64,000 nt of DNA from Asaia bogorensis (GTDB lineage Bacteria; Pseudomonadota; Alphaproteobacteria; Reyranellales; Reyranellaceae). Positions 16,052 to 23,440 of the stretch are shown here, piece after piece. Location: NCBI GenBank assembly GCA_945889625.1, contig CAMDCE010000024.1:1-64000 (forward strand), written 5' to 3'. Below the pieces are notes generated by a model. That model was not told where the DNA came from. It did not search any database and was given only the letters and a program-made list of their open reading frames with translations. Made by a program: the position numbers and the translations under genes. Numbering within the stretch: position 1 is the stretch's first letter; each line of letters starts with the position of its first letter.

Positions 16052-16777
16052 ATGTCCGACGATCAACTGTTCGCCGAGCTGCGCAAGATCGACACGCCGA
16101 CCATCACCAACGTAGTGGCGACCTATCCGAAGAATCCCCTCTGTCTCGGCATCTACAATCCCTGGACGGAGAACTGGTACACCGACACCTCGATCCGCTG
16201 CATCTATCCCGAGCTGGGCGCCATCATCGGCTATGCCGTGACCTGCGTGTATGGCCTGCCTGATCCGAACTATTCCGGGCGGCTGAGCTTCATGGACGTG
16301 GTCGACGCGCTCGACGCCATGAAGAAGCCGACCATCCTGGTGATCCAGCAGAAGTGGCCGCCCGAGCTGATGAACAAGGCGGGGCTGGCCGGCGAGATGA
16401 TGGTGAGCTCGATGATGGCGGTGGGCTGCGTCGGCATGCTGTCGAACGGCCCGTCGCGCGACGTCGACGCCATCCGCAAGCTGAAGTTCCAGCTGCTGCT
16501 GGGCGGCGTCACTGCCGGTCACGGAGAGATGGCGGTGCAATCCGTCAATGTGCCGGTGTCGGTCGGCGGCATGGATGTGGCGCCCGGCGAGCTCATCCAT
16601 ATGGACGAGAATGGCGCGGTGAAGTTCCCGGTGCATCACGCGCCGGCGGTGCTGAAGAACGCCCAGGCCATGCTCGACGACGAGGCGCGCCGCCTGGTCG
16701 TCATCCGCAAGGCCAAGTCCGCCGCCGAAGTCCGCGCCGCCAACTCGGGCGGCGCCTACACGCAGAAGAAGCCGTAG
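16052..16777 (+). CDS. RraA-fold protein (HMG/CHA aldolase-like)
   Basis: A 241-residue protein of the RraA/class II pyruvate aldolase-like superfamily. The N terminus LRKIDTPTITNVVATYPKNP and the core GEMMVSSMMAVGCVGMLSNG fit the family. VNVPVSVGGMDVAPGELIHM followed by DENGAVKFP is the signature C-terminal strand region. The metal-binding GxxxRD-type motif is modified (LSNGPSRDVD retains the RD). Members are either RNase E inhibitors or 4-hydroxy-4-methyl-2-oxoglutarate-type aldolases; catabolic neighbours favour the aldolase view. AAGGGG lies upstream of the start. Confidence 0.85.
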   Translation: MSDDQLFAELRKIDTPTITNVVATYPKNPLCLGIYNPWTENWYTDTSIRCIYPELGAIIGYAVTCVYGLPDPNYSGRLSFMDVVDALDAMKKPTILVIQQKWPPELMNKAGLAGEMMVSSMMAVGCVGMLSNGPSRDVDAIRKLKFQLLLGGVTAGHGEMAVQSVNVPVSVGGMDVAPGELIHMDENGAVKFPVHHAPAVLKNAQAMLDDEARRLVVIRKAKSAAEVRAANSGGAYTQKKP

Positions 16778-16799
16778 GGACTTCCCGGAGGCATCTCCC

Positions 16800-16935
16800 T
16801 CCCCAGTCTTCTGGGGAGGTGTCGCGGTCATACCGCGACGGAGGGGTCATGAGCTTCGGACCCCCGGCGCCTGTGAAGGCGCAAGGTCGGCGCAAGACGC
16901 CGACACCCGCGCGATTTGGCCGCTGCGCGGCCAAA
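16800..16935. repeat. Palindromic intergenic repeat, hybrid/partial copy
   Basis: Hairpins at 16800-16817, 16821-16839 (GTCGCGGTCATACCGCGAC, identical to 402-420), 16886-16904 (GTCGGCGCAAGACGCCGAC) and 16915-16935 (TTTGGCCGC/GCGGCCAAA). The left part matches the module set of 370-490; the right part (ACACCCGCGCGATTTGG) matches the branched palindrome at 6848-7023. It is a chimera of the two layouts, between a convergent pair of genes. Confidence 0.75.
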
Positions 16936-16970
16936 CGCTAGCCCGAAGACGGCGGAGGAGAAGAGCCCGT

Positions 16971-18470
16971 CTAGGTGCTTCGCTCCGCCGCGCGGTTGGT
17001 GACGAACAGGAAGGCCAGCGGCGCGGTGAGCAGCGGCACCAGCGTCATCAGGTGGAAGGCGTTGATGTAGCCGATCATGCTGGCCTGCCGCTGGATCTCC
17101 GCCGACAGCCGGGCATGGACCTGGCTTTCGCCGAGATGGCCAGCAGCGGCGAACCAGGGCGCGATCAGGTCGCGCGTGAAGACGGTGATGGAGCTGGCGA
17201 GGTTGACGCTGGCTTCGGCCGTCGAATGGGCGAACACCACCAGGGTCAACGACACGAACACGCTCGAGCCCAGCATGCGAATCAGCGAGAAGATGGCGTT
17301 GCCCTGCGTCAGGAGGCGAACCGGCATGGTCGAGAATGCCAGCACCGCCATCGGCGTGTAAGTCAGGCCAAAGCCGAAGCCGTGCAGGATGTTGCTCCAC
17401 ATCACAGCCTCGGTGGTGAGCATGATGTCGAAGGCGCCCATCTGCATGCCGGCAATGGCCTGGATGCCAAGACCGAGGAAGAGGCAGAGTCGCGGATTGA
17501 GACGGGTGAGCTGCGCCACGATACAGAACGAGGCGAGGTTGCCCAGCCCGCGCGAGGCCACGAGATAGCCGATCATGGTCTCGGGATAGCCCTGCAGCTC
17601 CAGAAGAAGCGGCGGGAACAGCACCATGGGCGTGTACTGCAGCATGCCCATGATCAGGCAGACGGCGATGCCGACCGAGAAGTTTCGGTCGCGGAAGGTC
17701 GCGATCTCGAACAGCGGTTCGCGCGCCGTGGCCATATGGATGGCGAACATGGTGAAGAACACCGCCGCCACGCCGCATTCGACGGCGGTCTCCAGCGAGT
17801 CGAACCAGTCGTTGCGCTGGCCGCGGTCGAACAGGAGCTGGGCGGCCGCAATGGCGATGCCGATGAAGATGAAACCGACATAGTCGAAGCGCCGGGCCCG
17901 TCCCTTTTCGTCGTCGTTCAGCGCCACGAAGGCCATGGTGCCGGCCAGGATGCCGAGCGGAAAGATCAGGAAGAACGTCCAGCGCCAGGTCATCAGTTCC
18001 GACACCAGGCCGCCGAAGGTCGGTCCCAGGATCGGCCCCATGACGCCACCGACGCCCCACATCATGATGATGAAGGGGTGCTGGCTGCGGTGGAAGCTTG
18101 CCAGCAGGATGGTCTGGCCCATGGGAAAGATCGGCGCGCCGAAGGCGCCTTGCACGACACGCAACGCCAGCAGCGCCTCGAGCGAATCGACCAGCCCGCA
18201 CAGCATCGACGTCACCGTGAAGCCGGCGACCGAGCAGACCATCAGGGTGCGCCAGCCGAGCCGGGCGGCGAGCCAGCCGGTGAGCGGCGTGGCGATCGCG
18301 GTGGCGACGAGGTTGAAGGTGAGGACCCAGGAGATCTGGTCCTGGGTGGCCGACAGCGCGCCCTTGAGCTGGGGCAGGATGACGGTGACGCTGGTCGCGG
18401 TGAGGCCGAACAGGATCGTCGTGAACTGCACCGACAGCAGGATCAGCCACTGGCGGCCGGTGATGGTCAT
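16971..18470 (-). CDS. DHA2/EmrB-type MFS drug exporter
   Basis: A 499-residue major facilitator protein of the 14-helix DHA2 class (EmrB/QacA type). The first helix begins WLILLSVQFTTILFGLTATS. The motif A loop is GWLAARLGWRTLM around residue 67, and GAFGAPIFPMGQTIL fits the motif C region. Such pumps use the proton gradient to expel hydrophobic compounds, often with an EmrA-type adaptor; no adaptor gene adjoins. It diverges from the second RraA-like gene, with 119 bp between start codons. Confidence 0.9.
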   Translation of the reverse strand: MTITGRQWLILLSVQFTTILFGLTATSVTVILPQLKGALSATQDQISWVLTFNLVATAIATPLTGWLAARLGWRTLMVCSVAGFTVTSMLCGLVDSLEALLALRVVQGAFGAPIFPMGQTILLASFHRSQHPFIIMMWGVGGVMGPILGPTFGGLVSELMTWRWTFFLIFPLGILAGTMAFVALNDDEKGRARRFDYVGFIFIGIAIAAAQLLFDRGQRNDWFDSLETAVECGVAAVFFTMFAIHMATAREPLFEIATFRDRNFSVGIAVCLIMGMLQYTPMVLFPPLLLELQGYPETMIGYLVASRGLGNLASFCIVAQLTRLNPRLCLFLGLGIQAIAGMQMGAFDIMLTTEAVMWSNILHGFGFGLTYTPMAVLAFSTMPVRLLTQGNAIFSLIRMLGSSVFVSLTLVVFAHSTAEASVNLASSITVFTRDLIAPWFAAAGHLGESQVHARLSAEIQRQASMIGYINAFHLMTLVPLLTAPLAFLFVTNRAAERST

Positions 18471-18589
18471 GGCGCGATGCTAGGTCCAAGTGGCTGGCAG
18501 GCAAGCCGCTTGGCAGCGGTGCGAAACCGCGATTTGCGCAGCGATACCGCCGCCCGCTAGTCTCGGACCAATTCAAAGGGGAAACACCG

Positions 18590-19309
18590 ATGAGCGAGCT
18601 GTCAAAGGATCTTCGCGAGGTGCTGGCCAAAGTCGGCACCTCGACTCTCACCGGCGTGCTCAACCGCCGGGGCTTGAGGAGCATGACCCTGTTCGACGTC
18701 TGGCCGATGCGGCCCGAGCAGCCTGCCATGGTGGGCATCGCCTTCACCATGCGCTTCATCCCGTCGCGCGAGGACAAGGACGGGCCGACCTCGACCAACC
18801 GCTCGATGGTCCAGCCGCAGGCGATGGAGGAATGCCCGCCGGGCCACGTGCTGATGATCGACTCGCGCGGCGATTCGCGCGCCGCCTCGGCGGGCGACCT
18901 CTATATCGGCCGCCTGAAGGCGCGCGGCGCTGCGGGCGTCGTGACCGACGGCGGCTTTCGCGACACCAACGGCGTGTTCAAGACCGGACTGCCGGCCTAT
19001 CACCGCCGCCCGTCCTCGCCGCCCAGCCCGATCGTGCATCGGCCGGTCGACCTGCAACTGCCGATCGGCTGCGGCGGTGTCGCGGTCTATCCCGGCGACA
19101 TCGTGGTCGGCGATCGCGATGCCGTGCTGGTGATTCCGCCCGACATCGTCGAGGCCGTGGCCGAAGAGGCGCTGAAGAACTACGAATACGAGAGCTGGGC
19201 CGAACTCGAGGTCGCCAAGGGCCGTTCGCTCAAGGGCCTGTTCCCGGCGGCGGGCGACGAGGCCAAGCGCGACTACGAGGAATGGAAGAAGAAGGGCAGC
19301 AAAGGGTAG
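18590..19309 (+). CDS. RraA-family protein
   Basis: A 239-residue RraA-superfamily protein, distinct from that at 16052. It has the canonical metal and ligand motif: GDLYIGRLKARGAAGVVTDG followed by GFRDTN, i.e. the GxxxxRDxxx-like arginine-aspartate, and CGGVAVYPGDIVVGDRDAVL, the conserved C-terminal strand. With these intact, aldolase/decarboxylase activity on a 4-hydroxy-2-oxo acid is plausible; RNase E regulation is the alternative. A good AAGGGGA precedes the ATG. Confidence 0.87.
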   Translation: MSELSKDLREVLAKVGTSTLTGVLNRRGLRSMTLFDVWPMRPEQPAMVGIAFTMRFIPSREDKDGPTSTNRSMVQPQAMEECPPGHVLMIDSRGDSRAASAGDLYIGRLKARGAAGVVTDGGFRDTNGVFKTGLPAYHRRPSSPPSPIVHRPVDLQLPIGCGGVAVYPGDIVVGDRDAVLVIPPDIVEAVAEEALKNYEYESWAELEVAKGRSLKGLFPAAGDEAKRDYEEWKKKGSKG

Positions 19310-19329
19310 CCCCGGCCCATATCATCAGA

Positions 19330-19407
19330 GCATACTTCGTCCGGCCTAGGCGCGCAAAACGCGCCACGGGCGCGTAAACGCGCCGCGATCAGCCGGACGG
19401 AATGTGC
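19330..19407. repeat. Branched palindrome, third sequence family
   Basis: Outer arms GCATACTTCGTCCGGC (19330-19345) and GCCGGACGGAATGTGC (19392-19407) pair with few mismatches. Between them stand two side hairpins, 19349-19365 (GGCGCG/CGCGCC, loop CAAAA) and 19369-19384 (GGCGCG/CGCGCC, loop TAAA). The layout repeats that of the larger palindromes, with unrelated sequence. Confidence 0.7.
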
Positions 19408-19436
19408 CATTGAAGGAAATGCTCCGTACAACGCGT

Positions 19437-19479
19437 TTCCGGTCAGATGGAGCCGCTCCGCGGTTCCATCTGACCGGAA
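19437..19479. repeat. 43-nt near-perfect hairpin
   Basis: TTCCGGTCAGATGGA (19437-19451) pairs exactly with TCCATCTGACCGGAA (19465-19479), and the stem continues inward through GCCGC/GCGGT with one G-T pair to a TCC loop, giving a 20-bp stem. It lies between the RraA gene and the convergent gene ending at 19486, and could end transcription from both sides. No T-run follows. Confidence 0.7.
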
Positions 19480-19485
19480 GCCGCT

Positions 19486-20148
19486 CTAGCGGGATTTGGA
19501 CATCGTGACGGCGAATGGATCGGTCTTGATATTGTCAAGGCTGGTCTTGAACTCGATGTACAGTATCCAACACAGTCCAATTCCACTGGTGGCCGGCGTT
19601 ATGTCGATCGTGAAGGCACCGGTGGTGTTCGGCGGAATGTTATAGGGCGGGACCAGCGCCAGCGGCTGCCTGCCCTCCTTGAACTGGAGATTCATTTTGT
19701 AAGTGTGGTTGGGCTCGACGACGCCGGGGCCACCGCCAGCGGTCTGTTGCGTATGAGTAACGACAAAATCCGCACCGGTGATCAAGGCATCGAACTTTGC
19801 GCGATTGGAAAACGTGAAGGTCAATGGCAGGGGCGAACCAGGCTTGCGCTCCGAGCCGGAGTCGAAGGTGCGCATGACCTTGTCCTGAAGGAGACAGGGA
19901 ATTCCCAGGCCGTCGCGGAACGGAGCGGCGTCCGAGGGGACGACATTGATCGCGCCAAGAACGAGCTGCGGGCTGAGGGACTCCTTGAGCTTCTCGTAGC
20001 CGCCCAATAGCTGGATCAGGATGGTGACGCTTGCAGTGGCAATCACCGCAACAAGCAATCCGACCGCGAAGAACCTGTTGTTTTTGATCCTGTTGACGAT
20101 CGAATCATAACCTGTTGACGATCGAATCATAAAACGTGGTCTTGTCAT
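19486..20148 (-). CDS. Membrane-anchored protein of unknown function
   Basis: A 220-residue protein that I do not recognise. One transmembrane helix lies at about residues 27-50 (FFAVGLLVAVIATASVTILI), with a short basic N terminus inside and the rest outside. The outer part is beta-rich with PGSPLPLTFTFSNRAKFDAL and NIPPNTTGAFTIDITPATSG, suggesting an immunoglobulin-like sandwich. The first 18 codons include a 22-bp tandem duplication (20089-20132) that is read in two frames, so the true N terminus is doubtful. Candidate starts are 20148 and 20130; neither has a well-spaced ribosome site. Confidence 0.65.
   Translation of the reverse strand: MTRPRFMIRSSTGYDSIVNRIKNNRFFAVGLLVAVIATASVTILIQLLGGYEKLKESLSPQLVLGAINVVPSDAAPFRDGLGIPCLLQDKVMRTFDSGSERKPGSPLPLTFTFSNRAKFDALITGADFVVTHTQQTAGGGPGVVEPNHTYKMNLQFKEGRQPLALVPPYNIPPNTTGAFTIDITPATSGIGLCWILYIEFKTSLDNIKTDPFAVTMSKSR
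20089..20132. repeat. 22-bp tandem duplication at a gene start
   Basis: Two exact 22-bp copies (20089-20110 and 20111-20132), each beginning CCTGTTGACGATCG. They lie in the first codons of the membrane-anchored protein gene. As 22 is not a multiple of 3, the copies are translated in different frames (MIRSSTG and YDSIVNR). Confidence 0.9.
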
Positions 20149-20319
20149 CTCCGCTCATCGTCGCTCTCGCCGGCATGAGGTCGATTATCTGAAATGATAA
20201 CATCAATGCCGATTTACCCTGCCTTCGGCCAACTTGTGTCCATCCGGCTCTCCGCCTGATTCGCTTCCGTCCCATGAGGGGCGCAGATAGCCGTTCGCTA
20301 TCTGTTCCAGTTCACATGC

Positions 20320-20712
20320 CTAAAACGCAGCGAGTTTGGACCGGATCTCGATGCCGCCCTTGAGCGTCAGGGTGACCGGCGTGCGTTCGGCTATGTCGGC
20401 CATGCGCTTCTTCTGCTCGTCGTCGAGCGGGCCCTCGAACGTAAGAACGCGGTCGATGTGGCTCTTGTCGCCCTCGCGCACGAAGTGGACGTCGGCATGG
20501 ACGGCCGCGACCGGCCACTGCTTGCGCTCGGCATACATGCGCAAGGTGATGACAGTGCAGGCGCCGAGCGCAGCGACCAGCAGGTCGTAGGGTCCAGGGC
20601 CGGTATCCTTGCCGCCCAGCTCCGGTCCTTCGTCGGCGGTGAGCTGATGAGGCCCGGCCGCGATCGACGTGGCGTAGTTGGTCTTGCCGATGCTTGCCCT
20701 TGCGTGTGCCAT
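20320..20712 (-). CDS. OsmC-family protein lacking the second cysteine
   Basis: A 130-residue OsmC/YhfA-type protein. GPGPYDLLVAALGACTVITL is the conserved helix with Cys52, the peroxidatic cysteine in OsmC/Ohr enzymes. The second, resolving cysteine is normally in a KCPVHRTL-like motif, but here that position reads ERTPVTLTLKGG with Thr111. True thiol peroxidase activity through an intramolecular disulfide is therefore unlikely. It may use an external thiol or have another role. It is 42 bp downstream of the histone-like gene on the same strand. Confidence 0.88.
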   Translation of the reverse strand: MAHARASIGKTNYATSIAAGPHQLTADEGPELGGKDTGPGPYDLLVAALGACTVITLRMYAERKQWPVAAVHADVHFVREGDKSHIDRVLTFEGPLDDEQKKRMADIAERTPVTLTLKGGIEIRSKLAAF

Positions 20713-20754
20713 GCCGCCTCCGATCCTCGGCGCCCGAGAGGAGCCGGGGTCAGT

Positions 20755-21048
20755 TTAGCGGCGCTTGGTGCGTCTCGTCGTCTTCTTTGCAACCTTCCGC
20801 ACGGCGTGTTTGGCTTTGGACACGACCTTCCTGGTGACTTTCTTTGCCGCCTTCTTCCGCGCCGCGACCCGGCGTTTGCTCGCGCTCACGCCGCGCTTGG
20901 CGGCATTGGTCACACTGCGGCTGGTTGTGGCGATGGCTCGCCGGGTGGCGCGCTCGGCCCGCGCGACGATCTTCGCCGGATGCGTGATCGCATCGAGTGC
21001 GCCGGTGACTGCATCCGTGACCGAACCGACGATTGTCGTCTTCGCCAT
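20755..21048 (-). CDS. Histone H1-like lysine/arginine-rich protein
   Basis: A 97-residue protein with a short ordinary N-terminal part (MAKTTIVGSVTDAVTGALDA) and a long tail of Lys, Arg and Ala, for example KRRVAARKKAAKKVTRKVVS, ending RTKRR. Such tails resemble bacterial H1-like proteins and AlgP, which bind DNA or RNA without specificity. The start at 21048 is preferred over 21060 because GGAG then falls 6 bp upstream. It lies between the SelD fusion and the OsmC gene in the same orientation. A nucleoid role is inferred from composition alone. Confidence 0.8.
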   Translation of the reverse strand: MAKTTIVGSVTDAVTGALDAITHPAKIVARAERATRRAIATTSRSVTNAAKRGVSASKRRVAARKKAAKKVTRKVVSKAKHAVRKVAKKTTRRTKRR

Positions 21049-21105
21049 CATGATCTCCATTTGCCTGGGTCTTCAGCAAACGCTGATAGCGTCTCAAGGT
21101 TGCGC

Positions 21106-23337
21106 TCAGGCGACCAGAGCGATTGCAGCTCCGTGCTCGCGGCGCGCCCGCACCTCGCCGATGACGACACCGTCGATCCGGTTCGCCACATCGGCCGGCA
21201 CGGCGGCCAGCAGCCCGCCCGCGGTCTGTGGATCAAACAGCAGCGCCAGTTTGGCATGCGAGGCATGGCTCTCCATGCCGTCGATCAGATGACGCGCGCG
21301 CAGGTTCTCCGGCTGCAGGGAACTGGCGAAGCCCTGGGCGAACAGTTCGACCGCACCGTCGAGCGCCGGCAGGGCGTCGAGGCGAAGATCGACCGTGACC
21401 TCATCGCCGCGACCGGTAGCGCGAACCATCTCCGCAAGGTGGCCGGCCAGCCCGAAGCCCGTGACGTCGGTGCAGGCATGGGCGCCCGCCTGCACCAGTG
21501 CCGTGGCAGAGTCGGAGGAGGGACGTCGCATGGAGGCGAGCGCCTCGGCGATCCAGCGTCCGCGTGCGGCACCACGCATGGCAGCGGCGAAGATCACGCC
21601 GGTGCCGAGTGGCTTGGTCAGGACCAATATGTCGCCCGGTTTCATGCCGCCTTTGCGCAGGGCGCGCGCCGGCTCGACGAGGCCGTTCACGGAAAAGCCC
21701 AGCGCCGCTTCCGGCCCTTCGCCGGAGTGGCCGCCGATCAGGGCGCAGCCCGACTGGTCGAGCACGCGGCGGGCGCCGGCCAGCATCTGGAAGAGATCCT
21801 CCTCCACCAGCCGTTCGGCGGCGGCGGGCACGATGGCCAGGGCAAGCGCGCTGTGCGGCTTGGCACCCATCGCCCAGACGTCGCCCAGGGCATGGACGGC
21901 TGCGACTTCGCCAAAGACGAAAGGATCGTCGATGAAGGTGCGGAAGAAATCGACCGACTGCACCAGCGCCTGTCCGGCCGGCACTTCGATCATGGCGGCA
22001 TCATCGGGCGCGTCGAGGCCGATGGTCACGCCGGAACCGGGCGACGAACCAAGTCGGGCAAGGACGCGTGCCAGCACCGAGGCGCCGACCTTGGCGCCGC
22101 AGCCGCCGCAGCGCATGCCGATATCGGCCAACAGACGTCGGGCTTCGGCATCGGCCAGCGCCGGATCCGGCGGCACCGTCGAGCTCATCTGCATGCGCTT
22201 CGCCGGCGGCTCGCGATACATGCGCATCCATTTGCGGTCGATATGGTCCTTCCAGCGCCACACCCAGGCGCCTTCGACGGACCAGCCGTTGCGGGTGGCA
22301 AGCGCGCGTCCGTCACCGGTGCCGATGATCGAGAGATAGCGGCGTTGCGGCGTGAACGGTTCGAGCTTCTGGCCGAGCAGGGCGCGCCGCAGGTTGGCGG
22401 CGAGCGGCGGTCCCTGGCGCACGGCGAACACGCCTGCCTTGGGACGGCGATGGGCGAGCACCGTGGCGCAGTCGCCGACGGCAAAGATGTCTTGATCGCT
22501 GGTCGAGCGCAGCGTGGCGTCGACGGCGAAGAATCCGCGTTCGTCGAGCGCCAGGCCGGTGCCGGCAAACCATTTCGAGGCACTCGCCTCGGTAACCACG
22601 AACACTGCGTCGGCCTCGATCCGATCGCCGCTTGCCAGCGCGATCGCGCCCTGCTCGACGCGAGTTGTCGCCGTGCCCTCGATCAGGCGAATGCCGCGTC
22701 GCGCAAAGATGGCGCGCATGGCCTTGCGCGCCGAGGCTGCTTGCCCGACCAGGATCTCGTCCCGCGTGACCACCGTGACGCCGACCGCCGCGCCGCTCAC
22801 GACCTCGCGCAGGCGATGGTCGATCGCCAGCGCCAGCTCGACGCCTCCCGCGCCGCCGCCGATCACCACGATGCGGAGCGGCCCGCGCCAATCCTTCATG
22901 CGCTCGAGGAAGGCGAGCCACCGGCGGCCGAGTTCGGCGATCGGCTTGACGGGCGTTGCATATTGCTCGGCGCCGGGGATGGCATCGAGGCTGGGCGCCG
23001 CGCCGGTATCGAGCGACAGGAGATCGTAGGAAACCGGCGGCCGGTCCTTGAGCAGCACCTGGCGGTTGGCGCGATCGATGCCGACCGCCTCGGCCTGGAT
23101 CAGGCGTGCGCCGGTCCAGGCGGCCAGCCGCGCCAGGTCGATGTGGCATTCGTCGAAGGAATAAGTCCCGGCGACGAAGCCCGGGATCATGCCGGAGTAG
23201 GGCGTCTCGATATCGCGGCCGATCAGGCTCAGCCGCACGCCCGGCATCGGCTTCATGCCGAAGCTTTTCAGCACATCGACATGGGCGTGGCCGCCGCCCA
23301 CCAGCACGAGGTCCTTGAGTTGCGGCGCGTCCTGCAT
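21106..23337 (-). CDS. selD: Pyridine nucleotide-disulfide oxidoreductase-SelD fusion
   Basis: A 743-residue two-domain protein. Residues 1-390 form an NDH-2-like flavoprotein with VLVGGGHAHVDVL (FAD motif), IVVIGGGAGGVELALA (NADH motif) and IFAVGDCATVLAHRRPKAGV. Residues from about 400 form a selenide, water dikinase: RCGGCGAKVG gives Cys410, Cys413 and Lys416, followed by GLDAPDDAAMIEV, CALIGGHSGEGPEAALGFSV and VTGFGLAGHLAEM. SelD makes selenophosphate from selenide and ATP; the fused form is a known architecture whose flavoprotein role is unsettled. The active residue is Cys, not Sec. The ATG at 23337 follows a GGGACAGG; a TTG at 23382 is less likely. No selA, selB or mnmH is in view. Confidence 0.92.
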   Translation of the reverse strand: MQDAPQLKDLVLVGGGHAHVDVLKSFGMKPMPGVRLSLIGRDIETPYSGMIPGFVAGTYSFDECHIDLARLAAWTGARLIQAEAVGIDRANRQVLLKDRPPVSYDLLSLDTGAAPSLDAIPGAEQYATPVKPIAELGRRWLAFLERMKDWRGPLRIVVIGGGAGGVELALAIDHRLREVVSGAAVGVTVVTRDEILVGQAASARKAMRAIFARRGIRLIEGTATTRVEQGAIALASGDRIEADAVFVVTEASASKWFAGTGLALDERGFFAVDATLRSTSDQDIFAVGDCATVLAHRRPKAGVFAVRQGPPLAANLRRALLGQKLEPFTPQRRYLSIIGTGDGRALATRNGWSVEGAWVWRWKDHIDRKWMRMYREPPAKRMQMSSTVPPDPALADAEARRLLADIGMRCGGCGAKVGASVLARVLARLGSSPGSGVTIGLDAPDDAAMIEVPAGQALVQSVDFFRTFIDDPFVFGEVAAVHALGDVWAMGAKPHSALALAIVPAAAERLVEEDLFQMLAGARRVLDQSGCALIGGHSGEGPEAALGFSVNGLVEPARALRKGGMKPGDILVLTKPLGTGVIFAAAMRGAARGRWIAEALASMRRPSSDSATALVQAGAHACTDVTGFGLAGHLAEMVRATGRGDEVTVDLRLDALPALDGAVELFAQGFASSLQPENLRARHLIDGMESHASHAKLALLFDPQTAGGLLAAVPADVANRIDGVVIGEVRARREHGAAIALVA

Positions 23338-23440
23338 CCTGTCCCGTATAGCCCATCGGAGGGGGCTCTGGTATGGAAGCAAAAAATATTGTATATCAAT
23401 GTATTAAATAGTTTTCTTTTAGTGATATTGGAGCTTCGTC

